Assembly: GCA_947167515.1 (NCBI GenBank)
Contig: CAMVIM010000027.1
Location: forward strand, 1-49,356
Direction of reading: 5' to 3'
Source: an uncultured Prevotellaceae bacterium
GTDB taxonomy: Bacteria > Bacteroidota > Bacteroidia > Bacteroidales > Bacteroidaceae
DNA length: 49,356 bases
In this document: piece after piece, positions 21,816 to 30,630 of the stretch
How the letters are laid out: every line of letters begins with the position of its first letter
Numbering within the stretch: position 1 is the first letter of the stretch
Notes under the pieces: generated by a model
What the model saw: the letters and a program-made list of their open reading frames with translations, nothing else
What the model was told of the DNA's origin: nothing
Databases searched by the model: none
Translations under genes and position numbers: made by a program

Positions 21816-23816
21816 ATGAAGAGCATACTTGTGTTTGGCGGCACCACAGAAGGCCGCAAGGCGATTGAAGCCCTGGAGGAGGCGGGAAGCACCTTCTATT
21901 ACAGCACGAAGACGGGGGAGCAGGAAGTCACGCTCCACCACGGTCTTCGTGTGGATGGAGCCATGGACGAGGCTACGATGGCGGCTTTCTGCCAAGCCCA
22001 CAACATCGGGCTGCTGGTGGATGCTGCCCACCCTTTTGCCGAGGTGCTGCACCGCACGGTGGCAACGGTGGCCGAAAGGCTCCATCTCCCGGCCATCCGC
22101 TTCGAGCGCATCTTCCCCGACAGAGACCCTGACATCATCTGGCTCGACACCTACCAAGACCTCCTCACCCTCTTCTCCCCCTCCCCCAAATCTCCCCACT
22201 CACCCCATTCACCCCATCTCCCCCACTCTCTGTTAGCCACCACGGGTGTGCAAAGCATCAGCAAACTAAAACCGCTGGAGACACTGGGCATCAAAGTCTT
22301 CTACCGCATCCTGCCAAGGGAATCATCCATTGCGTCAGCCCATCGGCAGGGGGCCACCAACAGCCAACTCTGCTTCTACGACGGAAACGCAACGGAGGCA
22401 CTTGAAGAGCCTCTCAATCGATGTCCCCGACGTCGGTCAACCGATGTCCCCGATGTCGGTCAACCGATGTCCCCGACGTCGGTTAAGGGGCTGTGGAAGG
22501 AGGCGGAAGAGGACTGTGAGTTTGAGGCAGTCCTGCTAAAGGAAAGCGGTCTGACGGGAGGATTCGTGGAGAAGGTGAGAGCGGCCAGGCAACGGGGCAT
22601 GAAGATATATGCGCTCAAACGCCCGGAGACACCCGCCATCTTCCACCGAGTGAACGGTCCCCACGGTCTGCGCCGCATGGTGGAACGGCTCTTGCCCGAG
22701 TTCTACCCTCTCCACAGCGGCCTGACCACAGGCACCTGCGCCACAGCGGCAGCCGTGGCGGCCACCCTCCGTCTGCTGAGAGGCGAAACTCCCCCCGAAG
22801 TGCCAGTTCTCCTGCCCAATGGCGAGACCATCACTGTGGCCGTCGGTTACGGCAACGGCTATGCCTACTGCATCAAAGCGGCAGGCGACGACCCCGATGT
22901 GACCGATGGCATCGAAATCCGAGCCACTGCCGAAACCGCTCCCCACTTCGAGATTGCAGCCGGCACCGGTGTGGGCCGATTCACCCTGCCCGGCTTCGAT
23001 TTTCCTCCGGGCGAACCCGCCATCAACAAGGCCCCGCGCCAGATGATAGAGGAAAACCTGAAGGAATTAGGAATGAGAAATGAGGAATTAGGAATTAGGA
23101 ATGAGGAATTAGGAATGGATACCCTATCAATAGCAGGGCATTCAATTCCTCATTCCTCATTCCTCATTCCTCATTACAAAATCGCCCTCTCCGTTCCCCA
23201 AGGCGAGGCCATCGCCCGAAAGACCTTCAACCCCCGCCTCGGCATCGAAGGCGGCATCAGCATCATCGGTGTGTCGGGCATCGTCAAACCCTTCAGCGAG
23301 GCGGCCTTCATCGAGAGCATCCGCAAGTGCATGACCGTGGCGAAGGCGAGCGAGGCAGAGCGCATTGTCATCCACAGCGGCGCTAAAAGTGAAAAGGCGC
23401 TGCATGCCTATTATCCTAAGTTGCCCACCCAAGCCTTCGTCGAATACGGCAACGCCATCGGCGAGACCTTGAAGATGGCGCATGAGATGGGCATTCCACG
23501 CCTCACCCTCGGCATCATGCTGGGCAAGGCCGTGAAACTGGCAGAAGGACACCTCGACACCCATAGCAAGAAGGTCGTGATGAACAAGGATTTCATCCTG
23601 CAAATGCTGCATGAGGCAGGGTGTGACCCATCGTGCATCGGGAAAGTGGCAGACATCACCTTGGCAAGGGAACTCTGGACTCTTCTGCCCGAAGACCAGA
23701 CAACCGCCTTCTGCCACACCGTCATCAGCCATTGCCGTCAGCATTGCGTCCCCCTGCTTCCTAAGGGCGACCTGACCATTCTGCTGATTGACGACGAGGG
23801 GAAAATCCATGCGTGA
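21816..23816 (+). CDS. cbiJ: Fusion of CbiJ (cobalt-precorrin-6A reductase) and CbiD (C1-methyltransferase)
   Basis: A 666-aa fusion. Residues 1 to about 295 are CbiJ/CobK: ILVFGGTTEGRKAIEALEEA, DGAMDEATMAAFC, LVDAAHPFAEVLHR, LLATTGVQSISKLKP and ALKRPETP. Residues about 300-666 are CbiD: LHSGLTTGTCATAAAVAA, VAVGYGNGYAYCIKAAGDDP, DVTDGIEI, FNPRLGIEGGISIIGVSGIV, VEYGNAIGETLKMAHEMGIP and the GKAVKLAEGHLDTHS motif. CbiD adds the C1 methyl and CbiJ reduces precorrin-6A. Three repeat-derived inserts are read through: a Pro/His stretch (about 122-137), a 23-codon triple repeat (202-224), and the GGAATTA element (about 416-454, ELGMRNEELGIRNEELGM and SSFLIPHSSFLIPHY). It has its own -7 box. Confidence 0.94.
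   Translation: MKSILVFGGTTEGRKAIEALEEAGSTFYYSTKTGEQEVTLHHGLRVDGAMDEATMAAFCQAHNIGLLVDAAHPFAEVLHRTVATVAERLHLPAIRFERIFPDRDPDIIWLDTYQDLLTLFSPSPKSPHSPHSPHLPHSLLATTGVQSISKLKPLETLGIKVFYRILPRESSIASAHRQGATNSQLCFYDGNATEALEEPLNRCPRRRSTDVPDVGQPMSPTSVKGLWKEAEEDCEFEAVLLKESGLTGGFVEKVRAARQRGMKIYALKRPETPAIFHRVNGPHGLRRMVERLLPEFYPLHSGLTTGTCATAAAVAATLRLLRGETPPEVPVLLPNGETITVAVGYGNGYAYCIKAAGDDPDVTDGIEIRATAETAPHFEIAAGTGVGRFTLPGFDFPPGEPAINKAPRQMIEENLKELGMRNEELGIRNEELGMDTLSIAGHSIPHSSFLIPHYKIALSVPQGEAIARKTFNPRLGIEGGISIIGVSGIVKPFSEAAFIESIRKCMTVAKASEAERIVIHSGAKSEKALHAYYPKLPTQAFVEYGNAIGETLKMAHEMGIPRLTLGIMLGKAVKLAEGHLDTHSKKVVMNKDFILQMLHEAGCDPSCIGKVADITLARELWTLLPEDQTTAFCHTVISHCRQHCVPLLPKGDLTILLIDDEGKIHA
22180..22226. repeat. 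CACCCCATT-type 9-bp repeats inside cbiJ
   Basis: Imperfect 9-bp C-rich units, complementary to the GATGGGGTG tracts near cobU; translated SPKSPHSPHSPHLPHS. Confidence 0.75.
22419..22487. repeat. Three tandem 23-bp units inside cbiJ
   Basis: CGATGTCCCCGACGTCGGTC + AAC repeated three times (22419-22441, 22442-22464, 22465-22487) with two or three changes. Units 1 and 3 contain the palindrome CCGACGTCGG. Three copies make 69 bp, the smallest number that restores frame for a 23-bp unit. Confidence 0.9.
23063..23176. repeat. Inverted GGAATTA/GGAATGA 7-bp repeat element inside cbiD
   Basis: Left arm 23063-23118 has about eight GGAATTA/GGAATGA units; right arm 23145-23176 has four to five TCATTCC units; the loop is about 26 bp. 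All is translated within CbiD. TTA and TGA variants alternate so that neither TAG nor TGA falls in the reading frame. Confidence 0.92.
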
Positions 23817-23873
23817 GGAAAAAAGTGTCTAAAAAACCTCCATTTATATAATAGGAAATAGAGAAAAACTTCT

Positions 23874-23881
23874 TACCTTTG
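23874..23881 (+). promoter_or_regulatory. -7 box for the third TonB-dependent receptor
   Basis: TACCTTTG 29 bp before the ATG at 23911. No riboswitch core is present in this short leader, so this receptor is not under the same control as the one at 9511. Confidence 0.65.
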
Positions 23882-23910
23882 CCCCCTAAAAACAACTTAA
23901 AGACAAGAGA

Positions 23911-25803
23911 ATGAGAACTTTTCGCAACACAAAGACAATGAGTCTGGCACTCGTCCTTCTGCTTTCGGGTGCCAGCCTACACGCACAAACCGATTCCATT
24001 GCCCTGCACGATGTGGTGGTGACAGGCACACGCAACGCAACAGACATCAGACACATACCCATGACCGTGACAGTGGTGGGCAGAGAGAAACTGACCGAAC
24101 AGAACCAACCCTCGGTGCTGCCCACCGTGACAGCACTCACACCCGGCCTCTTCACCACAAGCCGAGGCATACTGGGCTATGGCGTGAACACAGGAGCCGG
24201 TACTCTGAAGATACGTGGTGTGGGCGGTGGTGCCCAACTGTTGGTGCTGATAGATGGGCAACCGCAATATGCAGGCTTGATGGGACACCCCATCCCCGAT
24301 GTGTATCAGACCATGATGACCGAGAAGGTGGAAGTGTTGAGAGGCCCCGCATCCTTGCTCTACGGCAGCAACGCCATGGCAGGTGTGCTCAACATCGTGA
24401 CTCGCCAAATGAACGAGGACGGTGTAAAGACCGATGTGCAGGTGCAGGGCGGCAGCTATGGCTCTTTGCAGACCAGTGCCACCAACCGATTGAAGTTAGG
24501 CAAGTTCAGCAGCATCGTCGGTGTGCAGTACCAGCGCACTGATGGGCACCGACAGAACTCCGAGTTCGAGCAGCTGGACGGTTTCGTGAAGTTAGGCTAT
24601 GAGTTCACGCCCCATTGGAAAGCTCAGGGCGACCTCGACATCAGCCACTTCAACACCAGCAACCCTGGCTCCGTGAATTCTCCCATCCTCGACAATGACT
24701 TCAAGATTACCCGTGGTCTGGCCAGTGTGAGCCTCAACAACAACTATGACCGCACCAGCGGTTCGCTGCGCGCCTACTTGGATTGGGGACACCACAACAT
24801 CGATGACGGCTACAGCCCTGGCGGCACACCCCGGGTTGCCCTCTACAAGCACAACGACTACATCGGCGGACTCACATGGTATCAGAGTGCACGACTTTTC
24901 GAGGGGAACCGCACCACGGTGGGAATCGATTGGCAGCACTTTGGCGGTTCTGCATGGAACGAGAATCGCGAGACAGGCGAGAAGACCTACCTAACCAAGG
25001 ACAAAGATGGCAACGTGGTGGAAAAACAACATGCCGACGAAGTGGCTGGTTATGTCGATTTCCGTCAAGACATCACCTCGTGGGTCACCATCGATGCAGG
25101 TCTGCGTATAGACCACCACAGCGTCATCGGCACCGAACTTGTACCACAGGGCGGACTCTCCTTCCACCTGAACGAATCGGCTGACCTCAAGGCACTCGTC
25201 AGCAAGGGCTTCCGCAACCCCATCATCCGCGAGATGTATATGTTCCCACCTGCCACAACCGACCTCAAGCCTGAACGCATGATGAACTATGAACTCTCTT
25301 TCACCCAGCGCATCAACGGGCGCGGTCACGTCGGAGCAAATATCTTTTACATCAAGGGGGACAACCTGATCACCCAGACCCGCATCAACGAGAGACCACG
25401 CAATGTCAACGCTGGCGAATTCGAGAACTGGGGTCTCGAATTGACAGGTGACTGCCGCATCAACAGTCACTGGAACCTCGATGCCAACTACTCCTTCCTC
25501 CACATGGACACTCCCATCGAAGGTGCACCCGAAGGCAAGCTCTACGTGGGTGCCAACTACCACAACGGTAAATGGACAGCCTCTGCAGGACTACAAAACG
25601 TCAGTGGACTCTACTTGACCACTGGCGATGATGCCGAAAAGGAAAACTACACCCTGCTCAACGCCGCAGTCAGCTACCAGGTCGTTCCCATCGCCACGCT
25701 CTTCGTAAGAGGCGAGAACATTCTGGCAGAAAGATACCAGACCTATGCAGGCTACCCCATGCCCAAGGCCACGTTCATGGGTGGTGTGAAAATAAGCTTT
25801 TAA
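23911..25803 (+). CDS. TonB-dependent outer-membrane receptor
   Basis: A 630-aa receptor with signal peptide (cleavage after LHAQ, about 26), TonB-box-like LHDVVVTGT (32-40), a plug with LLVLIDGQPQYAGLMG and TEKVEVLRGPASLLYGSNAM, and a barrel ending ATFMGGVKISF. It follows cbiJ-cbiD with its own promoter and faces the btuF/btuC-like genes, which end 27 bp beyond its stop on the other strand. The three probably form one uptake route for a corrinoid, heme or siderophore; the B12 neighbourhood favours a corrinoid (inference). Confidence 0.92.
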   Translation: MRTFRNTKTMSLALVLLLSGASLHAQTDSIALHDVVVTGTRNATDIRHIPMTVTVVGREKLTEQNQPSVLPTVTALTPGLFTTSRGILGYGVNTGAGTLKIRGVGGGAQLLVLIDGQPQYAGLMGHPIPDVYQTMMTEKVEVLRGPASLLYGSNAMAGVLNIVTRQMNEDGVKTDVQVQGGSYGSLQTSATNRLKLGKFSSIVGVQYQRTDGHRQNSEFEQLDGFVKLGYEFTPHWKAQGDLDISHFNTSNPGSVNSPILDNDFKITRGLASVSLNNNYDRTSGSLRAYLDWGHHNIDDGYSPGGTPRVALYKHNDYIGGLTWYQSARLFEGNRTTVGIDWQHFGGSAWNENRETGEKTYLTKDKDGNVVEKQHADEVAGYVDFRQDITSWVTIDAGLRIDHHSVIGTELVPQGGLSFHLNESADLKALVSKGFRNPIIREMYMFPPATTDLKPERMMNYELSFTQRINGRGHVGANIFYIKGDNLITQTRINERPRNVNAGEFENWGLELTGDCRINSHWNLDANYSFLHMDTPIEGAPEGKLYVGANYHNGKWTASAGLQNVSGLYLTTGDDAEKENYTLLNAAVSYQVVPIATLFVRGENILAERYQTYAGYPMPKATFMGGVKISF

Positions 25804-25829
25804 TAATGGGGTAGTTGAAAATAAACTTC

Positions 25830-26876
25830 TCACTCCTTCACTTCGTCGTGTCGGCGGCCAAAAAGCACAACGGCTATGACAGGAGCGCCGATGAGGGCGG
25901 TGACGGAATTGACAGGTAAAGCACCCTCGAAACCAGGCATACGCGCCACAAGATTGCAGACCAATGCCAGCGCAGCTCCAGTCAGCATGGTGGCAGGCAT
26001 GAGGATACGGTGGTCACTGGTTCGGAAGAGGGCACGACAGAGGTGAGGTACCGCCAGCCCAATGAACATGATGGGGCCACAATAGGCGGTGACGATGGCC
26101 ACAAGGATGCCCGAGCAGCTGATGACCAACAGACGGGCACGTCTCAGGTTCAGACCGAGGTTGCTGGCATAGTAGTCACCCAGCAATAAAAGATTCATGG
26201 TCTTGGAAAGCAGCATGCTCAATGGGAGCAAGCCCACCATCAACAACACAAACAGCGTCATCTGGTCGCCCGACACACGGGCAAAAGAACCTAATCCCCA
26301 CACCACGTATGCCTTCACGTCTTCCTCTGCCGAGAAAAACTTCAATACACCGATGATGGCGGTGGCCAGATAGCCTATCATCACGCCGATGATGAGCAAC
26401 GTCACGTTTCCCTTCACCTTCTGCGACACATAGAGAATGAGCGCCATCACCGCCAACGAACCGACGATGGCGGCAATGGACATGGCTGCATCGCCCAAGT
26501 AACCCAGACGGCTCAGTGCCACACCTCCCAACGAACCCGACAGGAGCACCACGAAGGCGACACCGAGCGAAGCCCCATTGCTGATGCCCAGCACGGAAGG
26601 GCCAGCCAGAGGGTTACGAAAGACGGTCTGCATCTGCAAGCCGCTCACAGCCAAGCCTGCACCAGCCACCGTAGCCGTGAGTGCCTGCGGCACACGGGAG
26701 TTCCAGATGATGTTGAACCAAATTTCCGACACACTCTCATCGCCCATCAAGATGCTCAAGACGGCATCAATAGGAACCTTGACCGTACCCAGCAAGAGGT
26801 TGAGCACGAAGAAAGCCACGGAGGCCAGGCACAAGAGGACAAACTTATAGAGGACTTTCATCTTTTTTCCCAACAA
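25830..26876 (-). CDS. FecCD/BtuC-family ABC transporter permease
   Basis: A 348-aa inner-membrane permease with about ten hydrophobic helices. Family signatures are SRVPQALTATVAGAGLAVSG, QTVFRNPLAGPSVLGISNGA and FIGLAVPHLCR, typical of importers for vitamin B12, heme and ferric siderophores. It follows the substrate-binding lipoprotein gene by 20 bp. Met6 (MKVLYK) is an alternative start. An ATPase gene would normally come next, but the neighbouring sequence is the convergent receptor, so the ATP-binding subunit must be encoded elsewhere or the system is incomplete. Confidence 0.92.
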   Translation of the reverse strand: MLGKKMKVLYKFVLLCLASVAFFVLNLLLGTVKVPIDAVLSILMGDESVSEIWFNIIWNSRVPQALTATVAGAGLAVSGLQMQTVFRNPLAGPSVLGISNGASLGVAFVVLLSGSLGGVALSRLGYLGDAAMSIAAIVGSLAVMALILYVSQKVKGNVTLLIIGVMIGYLATAIIGVLKFFSAEEDVKAYVVWGLGSFARVSGDQMTLFVLLMVGLLPLSMLLSKTMNLLLLGDYYASNLGLNLRRARLLVISCSGILVAIVTAYCGPIMFIGLAVPHLCRALFRTSDHRILMPATMLTGAALALVCNLVARMPGFEGALPVNSVTALIGAPVIAVVLFGRRHDEVKE

Positions 26877-26896
26877 TTATTCTCAATCACAGACAC

Positions 26897-28051
26897 TCAT
26901 TTCAGCAACTTGTAGTAGCGTGGCACATAGTCAGCCGCCATCACTTCGGGATGAAAAATCGCCACGAGGTCTTGAAGCACCCAGTCGGGATGCACGGGCG
27001 TTTCCTCGTAGTAAGGCGTCTGCTTCATGTTACAATAGATGACGTGCCTCTCCTTGAACGCCTTGAAAAGTTCGTTTCGCGGTTCCGACGCTTTCAGCGC
27101 CTCATAAGAGAAGTCACCCGGATAACTGTTCAGGATGCGCCAATAGTCGGCATTAGCAGCCGTGGCATACATCTGCTCATACTCGATGGGTACGCCGCCC
27201 GTGTTGTCATCCTTCAAGATATAGTCTGCCCCTGCATCGCGAAACATCTGCGCCAGATGGTTCTTGCCACCCACGGCAAACCAGTTGCCGCCGTGCATCT
27301 CGCCGCTGAACACCGTGGGGCGCTCCTTCGTCTGTGCCACCCTTTCCGCCAGCGAGAGGTAACGCTGTTTGATTCCGTCAAACAGCACCTCCGCCTCCTT
27401 TTCCTTTCCAAGAAACAGACCCACATACTTCACCCACTCCGCCTGTCCCAAAGGGTGCGCCTCCTTATAGCCCAAATGAGGCACAAGCGTGATGCCCGTC
27501 TCCTTGATGGCATCATAGCCGCCGCGCTTGAAGGGCGAGATGAAGATGACCTCAGGATGAGCCGCCAGAATCAGTTCGGTGTCGAAGTTGCCCTCCATGC
27601 CAATCTTCACCATCTTTCCGTCTTCCACACGTTTCCTGATGTCCTTGTTGTAAAGGTTTTTCGTACCCGTAATGCCCTTCACCACATCGTGCGCACCCAA
27701 TGCCGTGAAATTAGACAGTTGCAGCATGGTCATCACAATCGTCCGCTCCACGGGCACTTCCACCTTCGTGTACCCATCGGGCACCTCAGCCTCCACACCC
27801 TTCTTGAAGAGCGCAAAATGATAGCTCACAGGCATCTTATCCTCATCCTGCTGCGGGTCAGCCACATCCACCAGACGCACCCCATTCTCCAACGTCTTCA
27901 CCGTGAACCCTTTGGCATATTCCAACTGCATGGTGGCAGCAGAGTCAACCACTCCAGCCACGTTCTTCCCAGTACTGCCCTGACGGCACGACACCCACAG
28001 GAGTGTCGCCACAAAAAACAAAACAATTCTGATTGTCTTCATATCTTCCAT
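26897..28051 (-). CDS. BtuF/FecB-like substrate-binding lipoprotein
   Basis: A 384-aa lipoprotein: Met4 is a likely alternative start, with lipobox WVSC and Cys22. No acidic surface-export stretch follows the cysteine (RQGSTGK), so it likely faces the periplasm. The body has the periplasmic binding fold of class III: RTIVMTMLQLSNFTALGAHD, LILAAHPEVIFISPF and FAVGGKNHLAQMFRDAGADY. It would hand a ligand from the TonB receptor to the FecCD-type permease just downstream. It follows the LuxR-type regulator gene by 6 bp. A long open frame on the opposite strand across this gene is a composition artefact. Confidence 0.9.
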   Translation of the reverse strand: MEDMKTIRIVLFFVATLLWVSCRQGSTGKNVAGVVDSAATMQLEYAKGFTVKTLENGVRLVDVADPQQDEDKMPVSYHFALFKKGVEAEVPDGYTKVEVPVERTIVMTMLQLSNFTALGAHDVVKGITGTKNLYNKDIRKRVEDGKMVKIGMEGNFDTELILAAHPEVIFISPFKRGGYDAIKETGITLVPHLGYKEAHPLGQAEWVKYVGLFLGKEKEAEVLFDGIKQRYLSLAERVAQTKERPTVFSGEMHGGNWFAVGGKNHLAQMFRDAGADYILKDDNTGGVPIEYEQMYATAANADYWRILNSYPGDFSYEALKASEPRNELFKAFKERHVIYCNMKQTPYYEETPVHPDWVLQDLVAIFHPEVMAADYVPRYYKLLK

Positions 28052-28057
28052 AAATCA

Positions 28058-28636
28058 TTAGATTTCTCCCACATCCACCAGTCCGTTCATCACGGCATAG
28101 ATGATGATGTCAGCCAACGAGCGCGCATGCAACTTCTCCATGATATTCTTCCGATGGGTGATGACTGTGGTGACACTGATGTTGAGTCTGTCGCCTATCT
28201 CTTTGTTGATGAGTCCCTTCGCCAGCAGCACCGCCACCTCCATTTCGCGCGCCGAGAGCAGAGGTTCGGCAGGGCGCAGTGGCATGGGCATCTTGCTGCC
28301 CGTATGTCCAGGACGGTGATGCATGGCCAGAATCGCCTTCACCAATGCCTTTTCGCTCTGGCACACATTCAGCGTCGGCACACCCGCTATCTGCAAGTCG
28401 CCATTGACCAGCACGATGGAACGTCGTGCCTGTTCACGGAAAAAGGTCGGATGTTCAAAGTAGATGCGTGATGCCACAAAATAATGAGCGAACTGTCCCT
28501 TGTCTGCCTTCTGCAACTCGTCGAAAGAAATGAACGTCTGCACCTCCCCCATCGGGAGCAAGTCAGCGAGAATCTGTTGCAACCCCATGGCGGCAAGGAT
28601 GTTGGAATCGACGATGGCAAACGCAAACAGTGGCAT
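28058..28636 (-). CDS. LuxR-type transcription regulator with degenerate receiver
   Basis: A 192-aa protein when started at MPLFAFAIVDSN; an upstream extension covers the promoter. The N-terminal half resembles a response-regulator receiver (AIVDSNILAAMGLQQIL), but the position where the phosphoacceptor Asp should sit reads HYFVASRIYF, so phosphorylation control is doubtful. The C-terminal half is a clear LuxR helix-turn-helix (LLSAREMEVAVLLAKGLINK, then EIGDRLNISVTTVITHRKN). It is the first gene of a minus-strand unit with the btuF-like and btuC-like genes and may regulate them. Confidence 0.88.
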   Translation of the reverse strand: MPLFAFAIVDSNILAAMGLQQILADLLPMGEVQTFISFDELQKADKGQFAHYFVASRIYFEHPTFFREQARRSIVLVNGDLQIAGVPTLNVCQSEKALVKAILAMHHRPGHTGSKMPMPLRPAEPLLSAREMEVAVLLAKGLINKEIGDRLNISVTTVITHRKNIMEKLHARSLADIIIYAVMNGLVDVGEI

Positions 28637-28658
28637 GTTTTTTCTGTTAATTACGATG

Positions 28659-28666
28659 CAAAGATA
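28659..28666 (-). promoter_or_regulatory. -7 box for the luxR-btuF-btuC unit
   Basis: TATCTTTG on the minus strand, 22 bp before the ATG at 28636; divergent from the mutY promoter 23 bp away. Confidence 0.7.
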
Positions 28667-28689
28667 GTAATAATATTCCGACTTTTCAT

Positions 28690-28697
28690 TACCTTTG
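28690..28697 (+). promoter_or_regulatory. -7 box for mutY
   Basis: TACCTTTG on the plus strand, 22 bp before the mutY ATG. Confidence 0.7.
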
Positions 28698-28719
28698 CAC
28701 ACTTTTCGTATTCAAAAGC

Positions 28720-29745
<1,026 letters not shown>

Positions 29746-29824
29746 AGGCGGTCCGCTGAAAATTTTCCCCACATTGTTTCACTTTTTTGTTTAAGATTCT
29801 TGTGTCTGTTCGTTCTATGAGTGT

Positions 29825-29971
29825 ATGACACAAAAAGACTTTGAACATATAGCACCTGCCATGAGAGCGAAAGCGTTAGCCGTAGCACACGGATTTGGCT
29901 TTTCCACCGACGAAGCCGAGGATGTGGCGCAAGACGTGCTGCTGAAACTCTGGTGGATGAAAACAGCGTGA
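29825..29971 (+). pseudogene. Truncated ECF sigma factor (region 2 only)
   Basis: A 48-codon frame resembling ECF sigma region 2: MTQKDFEHIAPAMRAKALAV, then FSTDEAEDVAQDVLLKLWW, where DEAEDVAQDVLLKLW is a typical match. It stops right after this motif, and no region 4 is seen downstream. The next 160 bp hold a strong inverted repeat, suggesting truncation by rearrangement or insertion. A short regulatory peptide is the alternative. Confidence 0.65.
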
Positions 29972-30048
29972 CGATGGAGCCTCAAAAGTAAAAACTTCAC
30001 TTGCTTTCAGCACCCATTTTAGCACTCTAAAAGCACCCCCCTTCAGTA

Positions 30049-30131
30049 CCTCAAAATCGGTCTGAGTCACACCCCTATCATCGGTCTGAGTCACACCCCC
30101 ACCATAGGTGTGACTCAGACCGATTTTGAGG
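30049..30131. repeat. 25-bp perfect inverted repeat with an internal direct copy
   Basis: CCTCAAAATCGGTCTGAGTC + ACACC (30049-30073) is perfectly inverted at 30107-30131. Between them a 20-bp direct copy of ATCGGTCTGAGTCACACCCC lies at 30080-30099 (first copy 30056-30075). No gene is visible between the sigma remnant and the promoter at 30249. Confidence 0.92.
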
Positions 30132-30225
30132 CTACGAAAGGGGACTTTTTGTGCGGTTTTCAGGAAGGGGGGATTGAGAACGGCAAAATACTCACTCCAA
30201 GAGTGCAAATCCTCACAAATAAGGA

Positions 30226-30256
30226 TTGCGGGAACGAACAAAAAGCCGTAACTTTG
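30226..30256 (+). promoter_or_regulatory. Promoter of the DUF4491-hmuY-hmuR operon
   Basis: -33 TTG (30226-30228), 20-bp spacer, -7 TAACTTTG (30249-30256). The ATG is 44 bp further on, after a short hairpin AAAGAAAGCTTTTT. Confidence 0.8.
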
Positions 30257-30300
30257 CAGCGGTTTTCAAACTGACCTCGTAAAAAGAAAGCTTTTTAGGC

Positions 30301-30630
30301 ATGAATTTCTTAGGACTCATCATCGCAGTGACCACCTTTCTGGTGATTGGCGTGTTCCACCCTATCGTCATCAAGTCGGAGTACCATCTGGGCACCCGCT
30401 GCTGGTGGGCGTTTCTGGTGGCTGGCATCGGCTTCATCGTGTCGTCGCTCTTTGTGCAGAACGATGTGCTCAGCCCCATCCTCGGTGTGGTGGGCTGTTC
30501 CTGCCTCTGGAGCATTCTGGAACTCTTTCAGCAGAAAAAGCGTGTGGAGCGGGGCTGGTTTCCGATGAACCCCAAGCGGAAGAATGAATATCAATCAAAA
30601 CTAAATAATCAGAACAATGAAAACAATTAA
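30301..30630 (+). CDS. DUF4491 family small membrane protein
   Basis: A 109-aa protein with three hydrophobic helices (about 3-22, 33-52, 57-76). Its N-terminus MNFLGLIIAVTTFLVIGVFH followed by PIVIKSEYHLG and RCWW matches the Bacteroidetes family DUF4491, whose function is unknown. It has a highly polar, Asn/Gln-rich tail. The last 14 bp overlap the calycin-like lipoprotein gene, so it heads a four-gene unit with outer-membrane uptake genes. Confidence 0.85.
   Translation: MNFLGLIIAVTTFLVIGVFHPIVIKSEYHLGTRCWWAFLVAGIGFIVSSLFVQNDVLSPILGVVGCSCLWSILELFQQKKRVERGWFPMNPKRKNEYQSKLNNQNNENN

Noticed and set aside
26951..28471. A 506-codon open frame on the plus strand across the btuF-like and luxR genes
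   Set aside because: It is antisense to two genes with clear family motifs; its product is Arg/His-rich with no recognisable domain and arises from codon bias on the other strand.
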